Part shown: in pieces, positions 8,582-19,400 of the stretch | Numbering within the stretch: position 1 is the stretch's first letter | Layout of the letters: each line of letters begins with the position of its first letter | Assembly: GCA_024644235.1 (NCBI GenBank) | Contig: JAHELJ010000023.1 | Location: forward strand, 1 to 64,000 | DNA: 64,000 bases | Direction: 5' to 3' | Source of the DNA: Lewinellaceae bacterium | GTDB lineage: Bacteria; Bacteroidota; Bacteroidia; Chitinophagales; Saprospiraceae | Program-made: the position numbers and the translations under genes | Notes under the pieces: model-generated | Told to the model about the DNA's origin: nothing | Seen by the model: only the letters and a program-made list of their open reading frames with translations | The model's database searches: none

Positions 8582-9616
8582 CTATTTCGGCTTTGATGGG
8601 TGGTATTGGTAGAGCACCTTCACAGTGTGTTCAATCATATCTGATGTGATATCAAGATGAGTGACCAGACGAATCCGTTTCTGATCTAGTGGCACCCCCA
8701 GCACACCCTGACCAGCTAGATAAGACAGAAAATCACCACTAGTCAACTCGTCGGTCAGCTCAAATATGACGATGTTGGTCATCACTGGATTTACCGATGA
8801 TACATAGGACTGTTCCTCCAGGGCTAGGCCGATTTGCTTGGCGTGGTCATGATCTTCACGTAACCTGGATAGATTATGATCTAGTGCATAGATTCCCGCG
8901 GCAGCGATGATACCGGCCTGACGCATTCCACCTCCCATCACTTTGCGCAACCGACGAGCTTCTCTAATCAGCGATTTGTCTCCGATCAAGACCGATCCCA
9001 CCGGAGCTCCTAAGCCCTTTGACAAACAGATGGAAATGGTTTCAAACCTGCTGCCCCAGAGTGCCGGATCGTCTCCCGTCTCCGCCAGGGCATTGAATAG
9101 TCGTGCTCCATCAAGATGTAGTGTAAGCCCGGTATCAGCAAGCTTATCTCGAATTTGATCCACTTCTGATAAAGTATAGAAAGTGCCACCCCCAGTATTA
9201 CTGGTGTTTTCGATGACGACTACCCTGCTTCTGCTGTACCAGTCATGATCAGGTTTCAACTCAGATATAATCTGATCACCGGTGATTTTACCAAATCTGC
9301 CTGCGATCAAGTTCACAGCCGCCCTGGCGTTATAGGCATATCCTCCCGTTTCGTACTGGTAAACGTGAGCACCTTTCTCACATATGATTGCACCGAGTTG
9401 ACCACAATGAAGTTGCAGAGCAATCTGATTGGTCATGGTTCCGGATGGGCAGTAGAGTGCGGCTTCCCGGCCAAACATATCAGCTACTTTATCCTGCAAG
9501 GCATTTACAGTGGGATCCTGCCCGAAAACATCATCTCCCAGAGGAACATCAAACATAAATGCCTTCATCTTCTCAGAGGGACGGGTGACGGTATCACTCA
9601 TTAAATTCACTTCCAT
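8582..9616 (-). CDS. ltaE: Low-specificity L-threonine aldolase
   Basis: PLP enzyme that splits L-threonine or L-allo-threonine to glycine and acetaldehyde. The start MEVNLMSDTVTRP aligns with the family's usual DLRSDTVTRP opening. PLP-site residues visible are Asp169 and Arg172 in LHLDGARLFNA, and the Schiff-base lysine Lys200 in CLSKGLGAPVGS. The 344 aa are normal. Single gene; its 3' end is 2 bp from the HtrA stop. Confidence 0.93.
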   Translation of the reverse strand: MEVNLMSDTVTRPSEKMKAFMFDVPLGDDVFGQDPTVNALQDKVADMFGREAALYCPSGTMTNQIALQLHCGQLGAIICEKGAHVYQYETGGYAYNARAAVNLIAGRFGKITGDQIISELKPDHDWYSRSRVVVIENTSNTGGGTFYTLSEVDQIRDKLADTGLTLHLDGARLFNALAETGDDPALWGSRFETISICLSKGLGAPVGSVLIGDKSLIREARRLRKVMGGGMRQAGIIAAAGIYALDHNLSRLREDHDHAKQIGLALEEQSYVSSVNPVMTNIVIFELTDELTSGDFLSYLAGQGVLGVPLDQKRIRLVTHLDITSDMIEHTVKVLYQYHPSKPK

Positions 9617-9917
9617 CTGTAAGGATTTTATAGTTGACTGAGCCGAATTCTCATAAACCTATTTCAAAAACTCGATGATTGACTTCTCAAATGATGTTGC
9701 GAAAGAACGCCAAACAATTGACTGGGAAAGATACAGATTAGGTCGAGAAAGCACGGGCACCTTGTGGAGGTGTTATCGATTTATGACCGGAGAAAGTCGA
9801 AAGCATCCTTCCGCCATGTGTTGAAGTAGTTAGTCAGGCTCATGTCGTGAAAGCAGGTAGCGCAAAATTCCCTTTTCCATAGAGTGACTTTACCTGAATC
9901 ATGGGGGGCGAAAAGCG
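9617..9917. other. Divergent intergenic region ltaE-lepA, no convincing gene
   Basis: About 300 bp with no recognised gene or RNA. It holds a 49-codon frame on the plus strand (9675-9824) and a 64-codon frame on the minus strand (9781-9975) that runs into lepA; neither resembles a known family. I could not make out an ltaE promoter. The lepA -7 element is at the right edge. Confidence 0.5.
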
Positions 9918-9925
9918 TATATTTG
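9918..9925 (+). promoter_or_regulatory. -7 element TATATTTG of an apparently leaderless lepA
   Basis: A perfect TAnnTTTG match ends only 5 nt before the lepA ATG at 9931. As the transcription start normally falls 4-6 nt after the element, the mRNA would begin at or next to the start codon. Confidence 0.6.
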
Positions 9926-9930
9926 CCGCC

Positions 9931-11730
9931 ATGCAGCACATCCGCAATTTTTGTGTAATTGCTCATATTGACCACGGTAAGAGCACTTTGTCGGACCGGC
10001 TATTGGAGCACACTAAGGCGATCTCGGAGCGTCAGTTGCAGGCTCAGACACTTGATGATATGGACATTGAACGGGAGCGGGGAATCACCATAAAGAGCCA
10101 TGCTGTTCAACTTTATTACCAACACTCGGACGGAGTGAAATACACCTTCAACCTGATCGATACACCTGGTCATGTTGATTTCAGTTATGAAGTGTCACGT
10201 TCCATCGCGGCTTGTGAAGGTGCTTTGCTTCTGATCGATGCTACCCAGGGTATTCAGGCGCAGACGATCTCAAATCTCTACCTTGCTATAGAGCATGATC
10301 TTGAGATCATTCCGATCCTCAACAAGGTCGATATGGAAAGCGCCATGATCGAGGAAGTGGCTGAGCAGATCATCGACCTGATCGGGTGCGATATGGATGA
10401 GATCATTCTTGCGAGTGGAAAAACAGGAGAAGGAGTTGAAAAAATCCTGGCAGCTATTGTCGAACTCATTCCTCCACCAAAGGGGGATCCTAAAGCTCCA
10501 CTGCAGGCGTTGGTTTTCGACTCGGTCTTTAACCCATTTAGAGGAGTGATCGTCTATTACAAGATTGTGAATGGTACGATTCACAAAGGAGACAGGGTGA
10601 AGTTCATTAACACCGGGAGGGAGTATGACGCCGACGAAATAGGTATTCTTCAGCTGAACCAAATGCCGAAAGACGAACTAAGTGCTGGCAACGTTGGGTA
10701 CCTCATCACTGGTATCAAGACGTCGAAGGAAGTAAAGGTGGGAGATACATTAACACATGTGGAGCGCCCTTGCTCCGACGGGATCAGGGGCTTTGAAGAT
10801 GTGAAGCCGATGGTGTTCGCGGGTATATTTCCAATAGACAACGAAGACTTTGAGGATCTGCGGGAAAGCCTTGAAAAACTGCAACTCAATGATGCTTCGC
10901 TAGTCTTCGAGCCTGAGAGTTCAGCCGCTTTGGGCTTTGGATTCCGTTGTGGTTTCCTGGGTATGCTTCATTTGGAGATCATCCAGGAGAGACTTTCCCG
11001 TGAATTTGACCAGGAAGTGATTACCACCGTTCCGAATGTTTCCTATCGCGCCTATCTGAAGAAAGAACCGGATAATTTAATGGTGATCAATACGCCCAAC
11101 GATATTCCTGACCCTATGTTACTCGACAGGGTTGAAGAACCTTACATCGAGGCCCAGATCATCACCATGCCAGATTACTTTGGTACGATTACGCGTCTTT
11201 GTATGGACAAGAGAGGTGTTATGACCAAACAACTTTACCTCACACCACAGAGAGTCGAGCTTACATTTGAGATGCCTCTAGCAGAGATTGTATTTGATTT
11301 TTATGATCGACTGAAATCTATCAGCCGGGGCTACGCCAGTTTTGACTATACTCCTTTGGATTATAGGGCGTCTGACCTGGTGAAAGTCGACATCCGCCTA
11401 AACGGAGACCCGGTAGACGCACTCTCAGCTTTGGTTCATCGCGAGAAAGCTGAAGGTTTTGGACGGAAGATCTGCAAAAAACTGAAGGAACTATTACCCA
11501 GACAACAATTTGTAATTGCCATTCAGGCAGCAATCGGAGCCAAGATCATCGCCAGGGAAACGATCTCCGCTTTACGAAAGGATGTTACCGCAAAGTGTTA
11601 CGGTGGGGATATCACCCGAAAACGAAAATTGCTAGAAAAGCAGAAGAAAGGGAAGAAGAAAATGAGGCAGATCGGGAATGTGGAAGTGCCTCAAAAGGCA
11701 TTTCTGGAAGTGTTGAAACTCAATGACTAA
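9931..11730 (+). CDS. lepA: Elongation factor 4 (back-translocase LepA)
   Basis: Ribosome-bound GTPase thought to back-translocate or remodel stalled ribosomes and to aid 30S assembly. The G1 motif [10 protein letters not shown] is at residues 10-19, G3 is DTPGHVDF, and G4 is LNKVDM. The LepA-specific C-terminal domain ends in [26 protein letters not shown], which separates it from EF-G. The start is taken at ATG 9931 (599 aa, family length), not at the in-frame ATG at 9901, because homologues begin with MxxIRNFCIIAHIDHG and the promoter lies between the two ATGs. Its TAA overlaps the converging gene's TAG in the shared CTAA. Confidence 0.97.
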   Translation: MQHIRNFCVIAHIDHGKSTLSDRLLEHTKAISERQLQAQTLDDMDIERERGITIKSHAVQLYYQHSDGVKYTFNLIDTPGHVDFSYEVSRSIAACEGALLLIDATQGIQAQTISNLYLAIEHDLEIIPILNKVDMESAMIEEVAEQIIDLIGCDMDEIILASGKTGEGVEKILAAIVELIPPPKGDPKAPLQALVFDSVFNPFRGVIVYYKIVNGTIHKGDRVKFINTGREYDADEIGILQLNQMPKDELSAGNVGYLITGIKTSKEVKVGDTLTHVERPCSDGIRGFEDVKPMVFAGIFPIDNEDFEDLRESLEKLQLNDASLVFEPESSAALGFGFRCGFLGMLHLEIIQERLSREFDQEVITTVPNVSYRAYLKKEPDNLMVINTPNDIPDPMLLDRVEEPYIEAQIITMPDYFGTITRLCMDKRGVMTKQLYLTPQRVELTFEMPLAEIVFDFYDRLKSISRGYASFDYTPLDYRASDLVKVDIRLNGDPVDALSALVHREKAEGFGRKICKKLKELLPRQQFVIAIQAAIGAKIIARETISALRKDVTAKCYGGDITRKRKLLEKQKKGKKKMRQIGNVEVPQKAFLEVLKLND

Positions 11731-14144
11731 CGGATAATCAACCGTTTTGTAACATAATTTCCATTCACGGTTACCTTGACCAGGTATATTCCCTGCGTGA
11801 GATTGTTTACATCAAGTTCCATGTCGCGCTGAATGGTCTTGCGTACTCCGAATAATTTCCTTCCCGAAAGATTGTACACATCAATATCGGCCTCTGACCC
11901 CAGATTCTTGGGAAATTCCAACCTGAAGAAGCCAGAAGTGGGATTGGGATTGATCTTCACTTGACGGATATTTGATACTTCAGTTACAGGAGTTGTCAGA
12001 TCGACAGTAACATTAAAAGTGTTGAACTGACATCCATTCGCATCGGTCAAGCGCAAGTTGTAATTTCCAAATTCAAGATTAGTCGGATCCTGCACCATCG
12101 AAGCCGTACCTTCCGGGCCAATCCACTCATATTGATAGGGAGGTGTGCCTCCGAATACGCTAATGAATACGTTACCCTTTCCATCCGGAGCCTTGATGCT
12201 GTCGAGCCTGACAAATATGCCTACGGGCTCACCTACAAAAATGTTGCGAACAAATGTACATTCGGTGGTGTCGGTGACCGTAACAGAGTAATCACCAGGT
12301 GCCAGGTTTACTGCGGACTGAGTAGTTTGTCCGTTGCTCCATTGAAACTGGTAATCTCCTTCTCCATTTTCGATATTCACGGTGGCTGATCCGTTGGCCT
12401 GGCCAGGACATCGCACGTCGTTAACATCCACTGTCGCAGATATCCGTTTCTCGACTGTCACATCAAAGGAGCAAACGGCCTGGTTACCATCATTATCGGT
12501 GTAGGTATAAGTCTCCGTTGAAGTACCCACTGGAAAAACACTTCCTGAACCAAGTCCATTTATTGCTGTAGTACTGCCGTTGGGACAATTGTCTACGATC
12601 TGTGGACGGGTATAATTTACTACCCCGTCGCACGCAGATACGGTAATATCCTCGGTACAATTATAGTAGGGGAGAAGTGTATCCAGAACAGTAATTTCGA
12701 TCTCTCTCGAAGCCAGGTTCAGGTTGTTGTCGATTACTGTGAACTCAATGTACTGCTTACCAATATCAGAGCAATCAAAAACGGTTTGAGTGAGTTGGAT
12801 ATCAAGGATATCACAATTGTCCGAACTGTTTGAATCCACTTGTTCGGGAGTCAATTCAACCACACCTGCTTCGTTTAAGTAAAGTGTCCAGAATTCGTCG
12901 CGAATAATCGGTCGGGGATTGATCTGGTCATCAATATTGACCATCGCTCCGGCTATCGCCATACAATTTTGAGCATCAGTGACCGTCACTTCATAGCCTC
13001 CAGAGGGGACTCCTATTAGATTTTGAGTGGTATCTCCGGTATTCCAAAGAAAGCTTACGGGAGGAGCTGCACCACTTACGAGGATATTAACTTCACCATC
13101 AGCATTTTCATCACAGGAAGTCGGTTCCACATTGATGGATAGAACGAGTGAACAATCAGCTACGAACAATTCGACCTCGCCAGAGGCCTGACAACCATTG
13201 GCATCTATTACCTGGATGGAGTAGGTGCCGACCGGAACATCCTCGATGCTCAACGTCAATCCACCGGTGTTCCAGATATAGGAGTAAGGTTGTGTTCCTC
13301 CCATCACATTTGCAATGATGGAGCCGTCGCTTGCTGTCTCAGAAGATGGTGTGTTAACTATGAACGACACCGTCAGTGTGTCGGGCTCCAATATCATGAA
13401 GGAATCTGTGACATGTTGATTTCCGAGATTGTCTTCGACAGAGCACTGGTAAATGCCAGGTTGTAGATTATTTATTGATGCGGCCGTGTCTCCGTTGTTC
13501 CACTCATATGTATAGGTTGTTCCCGGACCACTGGCAGAGATGGTAATTGAGCCATCATCAAAACCTTTGCACGATACATCCTGTAAGTCCTGAAGAGTAA
13601 CCTGGATCATAGTGTCTGAATGCATGGTATCCGACCCTTCGAAACTTTGTACAAAATCGTACAGCTCGTCCGTAGCGAGTTTGCCGATGTGGTAGATCGT
13701 TCTGTCGGGGTATACCCCATATATGGTGGGTAAGGCGTTTGGTTGATAGTCTCCATTCAATGTCGAATTATCAATGATCGGGTAGGGGGTACCGGTGATC
13801 CAGTCCCCCGCGGTCGCGTTAGTATTTCCCATCAGATCAGCCAACCCCATCACCGCATCTTTCTCGATGAATAATACCATGGCTTCATCAGTCCCATTAG
13901 GACCGTACAAAGTGTAAAAGTCCTTCAATGCGTCAGTGCGGTGATAATTCCAACATAAAGGACACCAGGCAGCGCTGAAATCTATAATTACTGTTTTACC
14001 CTGGCTCAGATAGCTATATAGGTGATGTTGTTTGCCATCAATATCGGTCACGTTAAAATCAGGAGCAATGACCCCGTTTGGAAGCTGGGCTCCTAACGGA
14101 ATCACTAGGATCAGAAGGATAAGGCAAGTAAGTAGTTTCTTCAT
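11727..14144 (-). CDS. Secreted redoxin-domain protein with SprB repeats, HYR domain and T9SS sorting domain
   Basis: An 805-residue exported protein. A signal peptide (residues 1-19) is followed by a TlpA/AhpC-like thioredoxin fold (21-165) with the redox motif AWCPLCW, cysteines 61 and 64. Several SprB-type repeats follow (pattern C..DG.I.I.V.GG..PY.Y.WN.G..T..I..L..G.Y.V.V.D..GC). Next is a HYR-like Ig domain (around [22 protein letters not shown]), two more SprB repeats, and a C-terminal Por sorting domain ([15 protein letters not shown], then GIYLVKV and a basic end). It probably acts on the outer surface. Substrate unknown. A TAAATTTG promoter element sits 40 nt upstream. Confidence 0.88.
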   Translation of the reverse strand: MKKLLTCLILLILVIPLGAQLPNGVIAPDFNVTDIDGKQHHLYSYLSQGKTVIIDFSAAWCPLCWNYHRTDALKDFYTLYGPNGTDEAMVLFIEKDAVMGLADLMGNTNATAGDWITGTPYPIIDNSTLNGDYQPNALPTIYGVYPDRTIYHIGKLATDELYDFVQSFEGSDTMHSDTMIQVTLQDLQDVSCKGFDDGSITISASGPGTTYTYEWNNGDTAASINNLQPGIYQCSVEDNLGNQHVTDSFMILEPDTLTVSFIVNTPSSETASDGSIIANVMGGTQPYSYIWNTGGLTLSIEDVPVGTYSIQVIDANGCQASGEVELFVADCSLVLSINVEPTSCDENADGEVNILVSGAAPPVSFLWNTGDTTQNLIGVPSGGYEVTVTDAQNCMAIAGAMVNIDDQINPRPIIRDEFWTLYLNEAGVVELTPEQVDSNSSDNCDILDIQLTQTVFDCSDIGKQYIEFTVIDNNLNLASREIEITVLDTLLPYYNCTEDITVSACDGVVNYTRPQIVDNCPNGSTTAINGLGSGSVFPVGTSTETYTYTDNDGNQAVCSFDVTVEKRISATVDVNDVRCPGQANGSATVNIENGEGDYQFQWSNGQTTQSAVNLAPGDYSVTVTDTTECTFVRNIFVGEPVGIFVRLDSIKAPDGKGNVFISVFGGTPPYQYEWIGPEGTASMVQDPTNLEFGNYNLRLTDANGCQFNTFNVTVDLTTPVTEVSNIRQVKINPNPTSGFFRLEFPKNLGSEADIDVYNLSGRKLFGVRKTIQRDMELDVNNLTQGIYLVKVTVNGNYVTKRLIIR

Positions 14145-14183
14145 CTCTCCATGTTTAGGGTGTGCAATGCATCAAGAATTATC

Positions 14184-14191
14184 CAAATTTA
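14184..14191 (-). promoter_or_regulatory. -7 element TAAATTTG for the redoxin/T9SS gene
   Basis: A perfect TAnnTTTG match on the minus strand, leaving a leader of about 35 nt. Just upstream lies an AT-rich stretch (14240-14320) with three CAATTG words at 14240, 14272 and 14283. Confidence 0.55.
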
Positions 14192-14348
14192 GACGATGCG
14201 CAACCATCCACATTTCCAGGGCGGTTCACAAACCTCAGTCAATTGTAGTATAAAAATATATATTTTCTTAACAATTGGTAATCAATTGATAAAAAATTAC
14301 AATTATTTATAATGTGTAAGTTGGAGAGACAGTAAGTCTTTGTTGTTT

Positions 14349-15332
14349 TTAAGACTCTTGGGAGTTCTGCGTTATACCGCTCTTGAAGAGAGATTCCACG
14401 AAAGCTTTTTTGTTGAATACTTGAAGCTGATCAATTCCTTCGCCGACGCCGATATATTTTATCGGAATTTTGAATTGATCTGAAATACCTATGGCAACTC
14501 CTCCTTTAGCGGTGCCATCCAATTTGGTTAGAGCCAGAGCGGAAACATCGGTTGCCTCCGAGAACTTCTTACATTGTTCGTAAGCATTCTGGCCAGTAGT
14601 AGCATCCAGAACCAGCAAGACCTCATGCGGGGCTCCAGGCATTTTCTTTCCGATGGAATTCCGAATCTTAGTCAATTCCTTCATGAGATTAAGTTTGGTG
14701 TGTAACCGGCCAGCGGTATCAATCAACACAACATCTTTCTCATTATTCAGTGCATACTGCACCGTTTCATAAGCCACAGCGGCAGGGTCAGACTTCATGC
14801 CTTTGCTGAAAAAATCACAGCCAACCCGTTCTGACCAGATCTTCAATTGATCTACCGCAGCCGCCCTAAAGGTGTCGCCTGCTCCAAGAACCACTCGCCA
14901 TCCTCGGTTTTTGTACTGGTGAGCCAATTTACCGATAGTAGTGGTTTTCCCTACTCCGTTTACTCCAACCACTAGCACGACATGAGGGAGTTTGTCTTCG
15001 GCAAACTCAAAGTCATCCAGGTCTTCGGTATTATTTTCAGCGAGCAGACTGATGATCTCATCCTTCAAAATAAAATTGAGCTCCTCTGTCGATACGTACT
15101 TATCTCTCGCTACCCTACCTTCAATACGCTCAATGATTCGAACTGTGGTATCAATCCCTACATCTGCTGCGATGAGGATGCTTTCAAGCTCATCAAGTAC
15201 TTCGTCGTCGACCTTATTCTTTCCGGCTACTGCTCTGGTGATCTTGGAAAAAATACTTGATTTGGTTTTCTCCAAACCCTTGTCCAGATCTTCTTCTCTT
15301 TTCTTGGTAAAAAATTTGTCGAAGAATCCCAT
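14349..15332 (-). CDS. ftsY: Signal recognition particle receptor FtsY
   Basis: SRP-family GTPase that docks the Ffh-ribosome complex at the membrane for co-translational insertion. A short charged N-terminus (residues 1-40, KKREEDLDKGLEKTK) replaces the long acidic A-domain of E. coli. The N-domain follows, then G1 GVNGVGKTTTIGKLA (123-137), the DTAGR G3 motif, and TKLDGTAKGG (G4 plus the SRP GTPase signature). The 327 aa are usual for Bacteroidota. Last gene of the rpmB-rpmG-DUF4295-ftsY run, 107 bp after DUF4295. Confidence 0.96.
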   Translation of the reverse strand: MGFFDKFFTKKREEDLDKGLEKTKSSIFSKITRAVAGKNKVDDEVLDELESILIAADVGIDTTVRIIERIEGRVARDKYVSTEELNFILKDEIISLLAENNTEDLDDFEFAEDKLPHVVLVVGVNGVGKTTTIGKLAHQYKNRGWRVVLGAGDTFRAAAVDQLKIWSERVGCDFFSKGMKSDPAAVAYETVQYALNNEKDVVLIDTAGRLHTKLNLMKELTKIRNSIGKKMPGAPHEVLLVLDATTGQNAYEQCKKFSEATDVSALALTKLDGTAKGGVAIGISDQFKIPIKYIGVGEGIDQLQVFNKKAFVESLFKSGITQNSQES

Positions 15333-15439
15333 GCTTGCTCTGTATTTGATAGATGAATTCTAAACTAAACAAAATAAAAACAGGTAGTTGATTACCTCAA
15401 CTACCCGTGGATCTGCTGAATGTCTTTTAGTTAGAGATC

Positions 15440-15613
15440 TTATTTCTTCGCAAAGAAAGTTTTAGTCTCATCCTTGTGAATCATCATCTCTTTGTATGTG
15501 TACTTGCCGGTCTTAGGATCTTTAACTGGTTTGACTACCTTCACGAAATCCCTGCCAGATCCGGCATTTGCAGATCGCTGTGCAACTCGTGCGTTCTTAC
15601 TTACTTTTGCCAT
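15440..15613 (-). CDS. DUF4295 family small basic protein
   Basis: A 57-residue lysine/arginine-rich protein starting MAKVSKNARVAQRSANAGSG and ending DETKTFFAKK. The central YTYKEMMIHKDE is the DUF4295 hallmark. The family is essentially restricted to Bacteroidota and sits between rpmG and ftsY. Composition and context suggest a ribosome-associated protein; this is an inference. It starts 2 bp after the rpmG stop. Confidence 0.9.
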   Translation of the reverse strand: MAKVSKNARVAQRSANAGSGRDFVKVVKPVKDPKTGKYTYKEMMIHKDETKTFFAKK

Positions 15614-15615
15614 GA

Positions 15616-15804
15616 TTACTTAATTTCTTTGTGAATTGTGTATTTCTTCAAAATGGGATTAAACTTCTTCAATTCCAAACGATCAGGAGTGTTTTTCCGG
15701 TTCTTTTGAGTCACATATCTGCTTGTTCCCGGTTTGCCAGAGGCTTTATGCTCTGTACACTCAAGAATGACCTGGATTCTATTTCCTTTTGCTTTTTTTG
15801 CCAT
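15616..15804 (-). CDS. rpmG: 50S ribosomal protein L33
   Basis: A 62-residue L33, recognised by the start [19 protein letters not shown] and the end [18 protein letters not shown]. It has only one cysteine, so it is the zinc-independent (C-minus) form with no CxxC ribbon. It follows rpmB by 23 bp on the same strand. Confidence 0.96.
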   Translation of the reverse strand: MAKKAKGNRIQVILECTEHKASGKPGTSRYVTQKNRKNTPDRLELKKFNPILKKYTIHKEIK

Positions 15805-15827
15805 GATTCAAAATCTTTTTGGTTGGA

Positions 15828-16079
15828 TCAGCGCAACTTTACTCCTGTACTGACTCCTTTGCGTTCCAGTTTTTTCAAATAGGCATATAAGCCCAATTTA
15901 TTAATTGTGCGCAGTGCCTTGGCACTGATCTTTAGAGTGACCCACCGGTTCAGCTCGGGTATGAAAAAGCGCTTCTTTTGCAGATTGGGTTTAAATACCC
16001 GCTTTGTTCTCCGATTGGAGTGCGAGACATTATTCCCAGAAATCGGACGCTTACCTGTAAGTTGACAAACTCTTGACAT
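15828..16079 (-). CDS. rpmB: 50S ribosomal protein L28
   Basis: An 83-residue L28. The signature [23 protein letters not shown] is at residues 5-27, followed by KPNLQKKRF and the C-terminal [13 protein letters not shown]. It has a single cysteine, so the zinc-free form. First protein gene after the tRNA-Arg gene, 48 bp downstream. Confidence 0.96.
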   Translation of the reverse strand: MSRVCQLTGKRPISGNNVSHSNRRTKRVFKPNLQKKRFFIPELNRWVTLKISAKALRTINKLGLYAYLKKLERKGVSTGVKLR

Positions 16080-16127
16080 AATCTATTCTATTTACTGGCT
16101 CAGTACTCCTGTCCTCGCCGGTCTCTG

Positions 16128-16201
16128 TGACCACGGAAGGATTCGAACCCTCAACCTCCTGATCCGTAGTCAGGTGCTCTATCCAATTGAGCTACGTGGC
16201 C
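16128..16201 (-). tRNA. tRNA-Arg (anticodon ACG)
   Basis: A 74-nt cloverleaf on the minus strand. The acceptor stem is GGCCACG paired with CGTGGTC (one G-T), with discriminator A. The D-arm is GCTC-AATTGGAT-AGAGC. The anticodon stem-loop is CCTGA-CTACGGA-TCAGG with anticodon ACG, and the T-arm contains GGTTCGAATCC. CCA is not encoded. The wobble A is expected to be edited to inosine to read CGU/CGC/CGA. It lies between a TACATTTG promoter and rpmB. Confidence 0.96.
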
Positions 16202-16276
16202 AGGCGTCTGCATGTTCTCACCTCCTCGAATTGACAAATCGTGTGTGTTTTAAGACCACTTTTGCCAAACAGGTTG

Positions 16277-16284
16277 CAAATGTA
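16277..16284 (-). promoter_or_regulatory. -7 element TACATTTG upstream of tRNA-Arg and the rpmB operon
   Basis: A perfect TAnnTTTG match with a TTTC 19 bp upstream, near the ideal -33 spacing. The transcript would begin about 70 nt before the tRNA. No terminator was seen between the tRNA and rpmB, so the tRNA may be cut from the leader of the ribosomal-protein mRNA. Confidence 0.6.
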
Positions 16285-16401
16285 GTGCTTATTTGCGGTA
16301 ATTGAAAGACCCTGAATCCAAAAAAAAAGTTTGTCCCTCAGGCCACGTTTTGGCATGATCCTGTATCTAGTTATTGAAGCCCATCCAAAATTTGATTCAC
16401 C

Positions 16402-19400
16402 ATGAAGCTAATTTTAACTTTCGGATTACTTGCCATCTTTTTGGGATCACCGTCTTATATCGATGCTCAAAACTGTGCCATCGATGCGGTAGTAGCGGAT
16501 CTGAGTCCATGCGACAATGGACACTTTGTAGCCATTATCAACTTTGCTCACGAGAATACCAGTAATGAGGGATTCTCCGTTACCGGCAATGGAAATGACT
16601 ATGGAAATTTCTCTTATGATCAACTACCTGTGGAAATAGGTCCACTGGCCGGAGATGGCATCACGGACTACGAATTTGTTGTAACCGATCTGGGCGATCC
16701 CCAGTGTAGTGATTTTGTCATTGTGGGGGTTGTGGATTGCCCTCCTCCATGTGCAGTCGAAGGCTTGGTTGTTGACCCCGGAGAATGTACCGCTCCCTCA
16801 ACCTATGCGGCAGTAGTGAACTTTGAAGCGGTAGGATTCACCCATTTTGATCTTTTTGTCAATGGTGAGTTCCACAGCTTTCATGCTGTGAGTGAGCTAC
16901 CTCTGGAACTAAATAATGTCCCGAATGGAGGATCTGGGGTAGATCTGATAAAGATATGTGCAAATGACAATCCGGAATGTTGTAAGGTGGTAGAAGTGTT
17001 GGCTCCGGATTGTGCAGGTATCTGTGAAATTTCGAATTTGGTAGCCACTCCGTTACCCTGTGATGGCGATCAGTTCTCCGTTAAGCTAAACTTCGAATTT
17101 GCCAACAATCCATCAGAGTTTTTTACTGTTCAAGGTAATGGTGTGAATTATGGTGAATTTCCATATAGCCAGCTGCCAATCACCCTGGGACCCTTCCCTG
17201 GAGATGGACAGACCCCTCTGGAATTTCTGGTAAAAGATGCAGCGAATCCCGAGTGTCAGGCTTTCACTGAGTTGGATGCAATCTCTTGTGGTTGTGTCAT
17301 AACAGAACTTGTGGTCGATCCCGGCACTTGTACATCTGATTCAACCTACTCTGCCTTTGTCAACTTCAATGCTCACGGCTTCCAAGCATTTGACCTCTAT
17401 GTTGATGGAGATTTCTTTCACAGCTACCAGGTTGCCCAATTACCACTCGAGTTGGAGCATATCCCGTACAACGGGACCAACTTCGGGGTGATTAAGGTCT
17501 GTGCAAACGACAACCCGGAGTGTTGTAAAAGCAAGGAATATCCGGTGCCGAACTGTCAACCCGGCTGTGAGCTTGGTGTACTTCAACTCACCAGATCAGA
17601 ATGTGATGGACAGGCTTTTAATGTGAAGCTGAATTTTGAATATTCCGGAAATATTTCCGAGACATTTGAAGTGTTTGGCAATGGCGTTCACTACGGCACT
17701 TATGCCTACTCTGCTTTGCCAATCACCATTGGACCGTTGGATGGAAATGGCCAGACCATTTACGAATTTGTTGTGAAGGATTCTGAACATCCCGATTGCC
17801 AGACCGCAGCTGAGCTTGGATCCATTTTTTGTGGTTGCGAGATTGGAGAGCTGTTCGTTGAGACAGGCCAATGCCTCGGAGAAGGAAGCTATCAGGTAGC
17901 TTTAGACTTTGAATCTGCCGGCTTCTCCTCCTTCAATGTTTTTTCCAATGGCCAGCTGGTGGGATCCTGGCATGTCAGTGATCTTCCCATTGTCATCGAG
18001 CAGTTTCCCGCAAGTGGACATCCAACTGACGCACTAAAGGTTTGTGCTCGTAATGTGGATGCTTGCTGCCGAAGCACAGAAGTGGTGGCTCCGGACTGTG
18101 CGGTGCTAGCCTGTGAGATTTTTGAACTGCATGCTGCTCCATTGCCATGTGATGGGGGAGAATTCTTTGTGGAAATAAACTTTGAAACCAGTGGTAATCA
18201 TTCAGAAACATTCAAAGTAGCAGGTAATGGAAAGATTTATGGCACCTATAAGTATAGTGAGCTTCCGATAATCGTAGGTCCACTGAAAGGAGACGGCACT
18301 GTCCCGTACGAATTTATTGTATCAGATACTGAACTGGATGGTTGCTCGGCAGAAACAGTTATCGATCCCATATCGTGTGGATGTGAGGTAGGTCAAATCG
18401 AGTACAATTCAGGTGATTGCACATCTGATTCCACTTACCGCGTCACTATAAATTTTGAGGCCTTTGGATTTGAATCTTTTGACGTGTATGTCAATGATCA
18501 TTTTCTCAAGCATGCCTTGGTGAGTGAGTTGCCACTGACTTTGGAACAATTTCCTGCCAGTGGTCATGCATTTGATGTATTAAAGGTCTGTGCAAATGAT
18601 CAGCCAGACTGTTGCCGGACGGTAGAGATAGCCGCTCCAGACTGTGTGATTGCTCACTGCGAGATCTATGATCTGACAGCCCATCGCACTGATTGTGACT
18701 CTGCTCACTTCTATGTCGAGATAGATTTTGAATACTCAGAACCTAATTCCGGACATTTTCAAGTGACCGGGAACGGTGTCCACTACGGAACCTTTGCCTA
18801 TGAGAACTTGCCCGTGAAGGTAGGCCCATTGCCTGGTGACGGAAAGGCCTACGAGTTTGCCGTGTTTGATCAGCAGTTCGAGGATTGTGGTGCATTCACA
18901 GTCATAGATGGTGTGTTTTGTGGCTGCGAAATCGGAGAGCTACGGGTTGAGACAGGTGAATGTACTTCGGATTCAACCTACATCGTTCATCTCAATTTCG
19001 AATCTCATGGTGTACACTCTTTCGATGTGTTTGCCAATGGAAAGTTCCTGAAGCATGCGTCCATCAACGAACTGCCATTGAAACTTGAAGCATTTCATGC
19101 CAGTGGCAATCCCTTTGATCTGATAGAAGTTTGCGCAAACGACAATGATATCTGCTGTGCAGCTGCAGAGATTGCCGCACCGGATTGTATCCTGGTGCCA
19201 TGTGAAATCTTGGCGCTAGAAGCTGCAGCTACAGATTGCGATAGTGCCGGTCATTATTATGTAAAGCTCAATTTTGATCCGGCCGGTTCCCATTCAGAGT
19301 ATTTTGTGGTCGAGGGCAATGGACATGTCTTTGAATACAAATACGCAGAACTGCCCGTCGAAATAGGACCATTTAAAGGGAATGGAGACCTGCAGAATAA

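Noticed and set aside
9675-9824. Plus-strand 49-codon frame in the ltaE-lepA gap
   Set aside because: No promoter, no family and no conservation evidence available; left out as a gene.
9781-9975. Minus-strand 64-codon frame starting inside lepA
   Set aside because: It would begin in lepA's 5' end, lacks a start signal or recognised family, and looks like chance.
14240-14290. Three CAATTG words in the redoxin-ftsY gap
   Set aside because: AT-rich region; the six-base palindrome is common and spacing is irregular.
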